Source: Yponomeuta sedellus
Taxonomy: Eukaryota > Arthropoda > Insecta > Lepidoptera > Yponomeutidae
DNA: 64,000 nt
Direction: 5' to 3'
Assembly (NCBI GenBank): GCA_934045075.1
Contig: OW203722.1
Span: 19,692,986-19,756,985, forward strand
The notes beneath the pieces were generated by a model. It made no database searches and was not told where the DNA came from. It was given only the letters and a program-made list of their open reading frames with translations. Every line of letters begins with the position of its first letter. Position 1 is the stretch's first letter. Below are positions 63,521 through 64,000 of this stretch, piece after piece. Both the position numbers and the translations under genes were made by a program.

Positions 63521-64000
63521 TCGTCGCGGCTAGTAACCACCCAACACACAAAACCTACACGCCGCCAAGCGATTCATCATGTTTCGGCGTGATGTCATGG
63601 ACCTAATTTATAGGACTACCATTCAGGAAATTTCAATGTACATTTTAAGGTCGATTAAAAGTTTAAGAAAAAAATAAAACATTAGATTAAATACTAAGAC
63701 TCTGCATAAGACTAAGCATTCTACATCGAATTCTCAGAATAAACTATGACTTGAAGTTTTATAAAACGCGGCCGTGATTTCGCCTCACCTAACGCAAGCA
63801 CGTTTGTAGGCCTTATGCTTAGGTGTGACTGAGGCTAAGGGCGAGCATGTGTTATATAAAAAAAATTGCGGTGTCTGAGCTGATGCAATCTGACTTTATT
63901 TTATGCCTGGAGAAGGCCATAGATAACCCTGCGTCATAATATACCTTGCCATTTCAGGGTTTTGTACCTTCAAAATGGATTTCTAAATATAAGGGGACCT
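63521..64000. other. No recognised gene
   Basis: Nothing identified to the end of the window. Confidence 0.35.

Overview
Eukaryotic, AT-rich, repeat-dominated DNA, most likely from a moth or butterfly (Lepidoptera). This is an inference from the repeat mix: RTE-like 3' ends with GAT or GAA tails, many tRNA-like and 5S-like SINEs, a BEL/Pao element, and piggyBac, mariner, hAT and PIF/Harbinger relics. No conserved host protein-coding gene is recognisable. The window looks intergenic or intronic. Two very short candidate exons with good splice sites (39948-39988 and 54388-54422) hint that it may lie inside a long intron.

Labels used here are local: SINE-A (tRNA-like, GCCCATT.. head), SINE-B (tRNA-like, GGCGCAGCGG head), SINE-5S (5S rRNA-like head), SINE-K (TGGTCTAGCGG head), and retroposon 3' ends C, E, F, H, I, J, L, M, N. 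Layout: 1-2.4 kb, SINE-A and a gutted mariner with ~195-bp inverted repeats. 2.4-5.5 kb, SINE-5S, an 86-bp x 6 tandem array and an 804-bp foldback element with an 8-bp target duplication. 5.7-10.3 kb, a BEL/Pao LTR retrotransposon with identical LTRs but no reverse transcriptase. 11.5-17 kb, nested SINEs plus a hAT relic that itself carries a TA-flanked inverted-repeat element. 17-25 kb, scattered retroposons and a small mariner-type element. 26.9-27.5 kb, a piggyBac-type non-autonomous element. 28.2-29.65 kb, a LINE 3' end and a Harbinger derivative keeping exon 1. 30-54 kb, mostly fragmented retroposons separated by unrecognised AT-rich sequence. 55.3-59.6 kb, the one element with full coding capacity: a two-ORF Jockey/CR1-group LINE (PHD-finger ORF1, endonuclease plus reverse transcriptase ORF2). 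61-63.5 kb, a truncated RTE copy, a perfect 28-bp hairpin, and a 62-bp satellite split by a SINE.

The most unusual signal is structural. Retroposons from three unrelated families (A, E, M) sit between perfect 11-13 bp target duplications, yet their 5' part is inverted relative to their 3' part. This is the signature of twin-primed reverse transcription and is unusually frequent for 64 kb. SINE-A is also found as tandem multimers of a tRNA-like module. The intact LINE at 55-59 kb is one candidate supplier of reverse transcriptase, but nothing in the sequence ties it to these SINEs.
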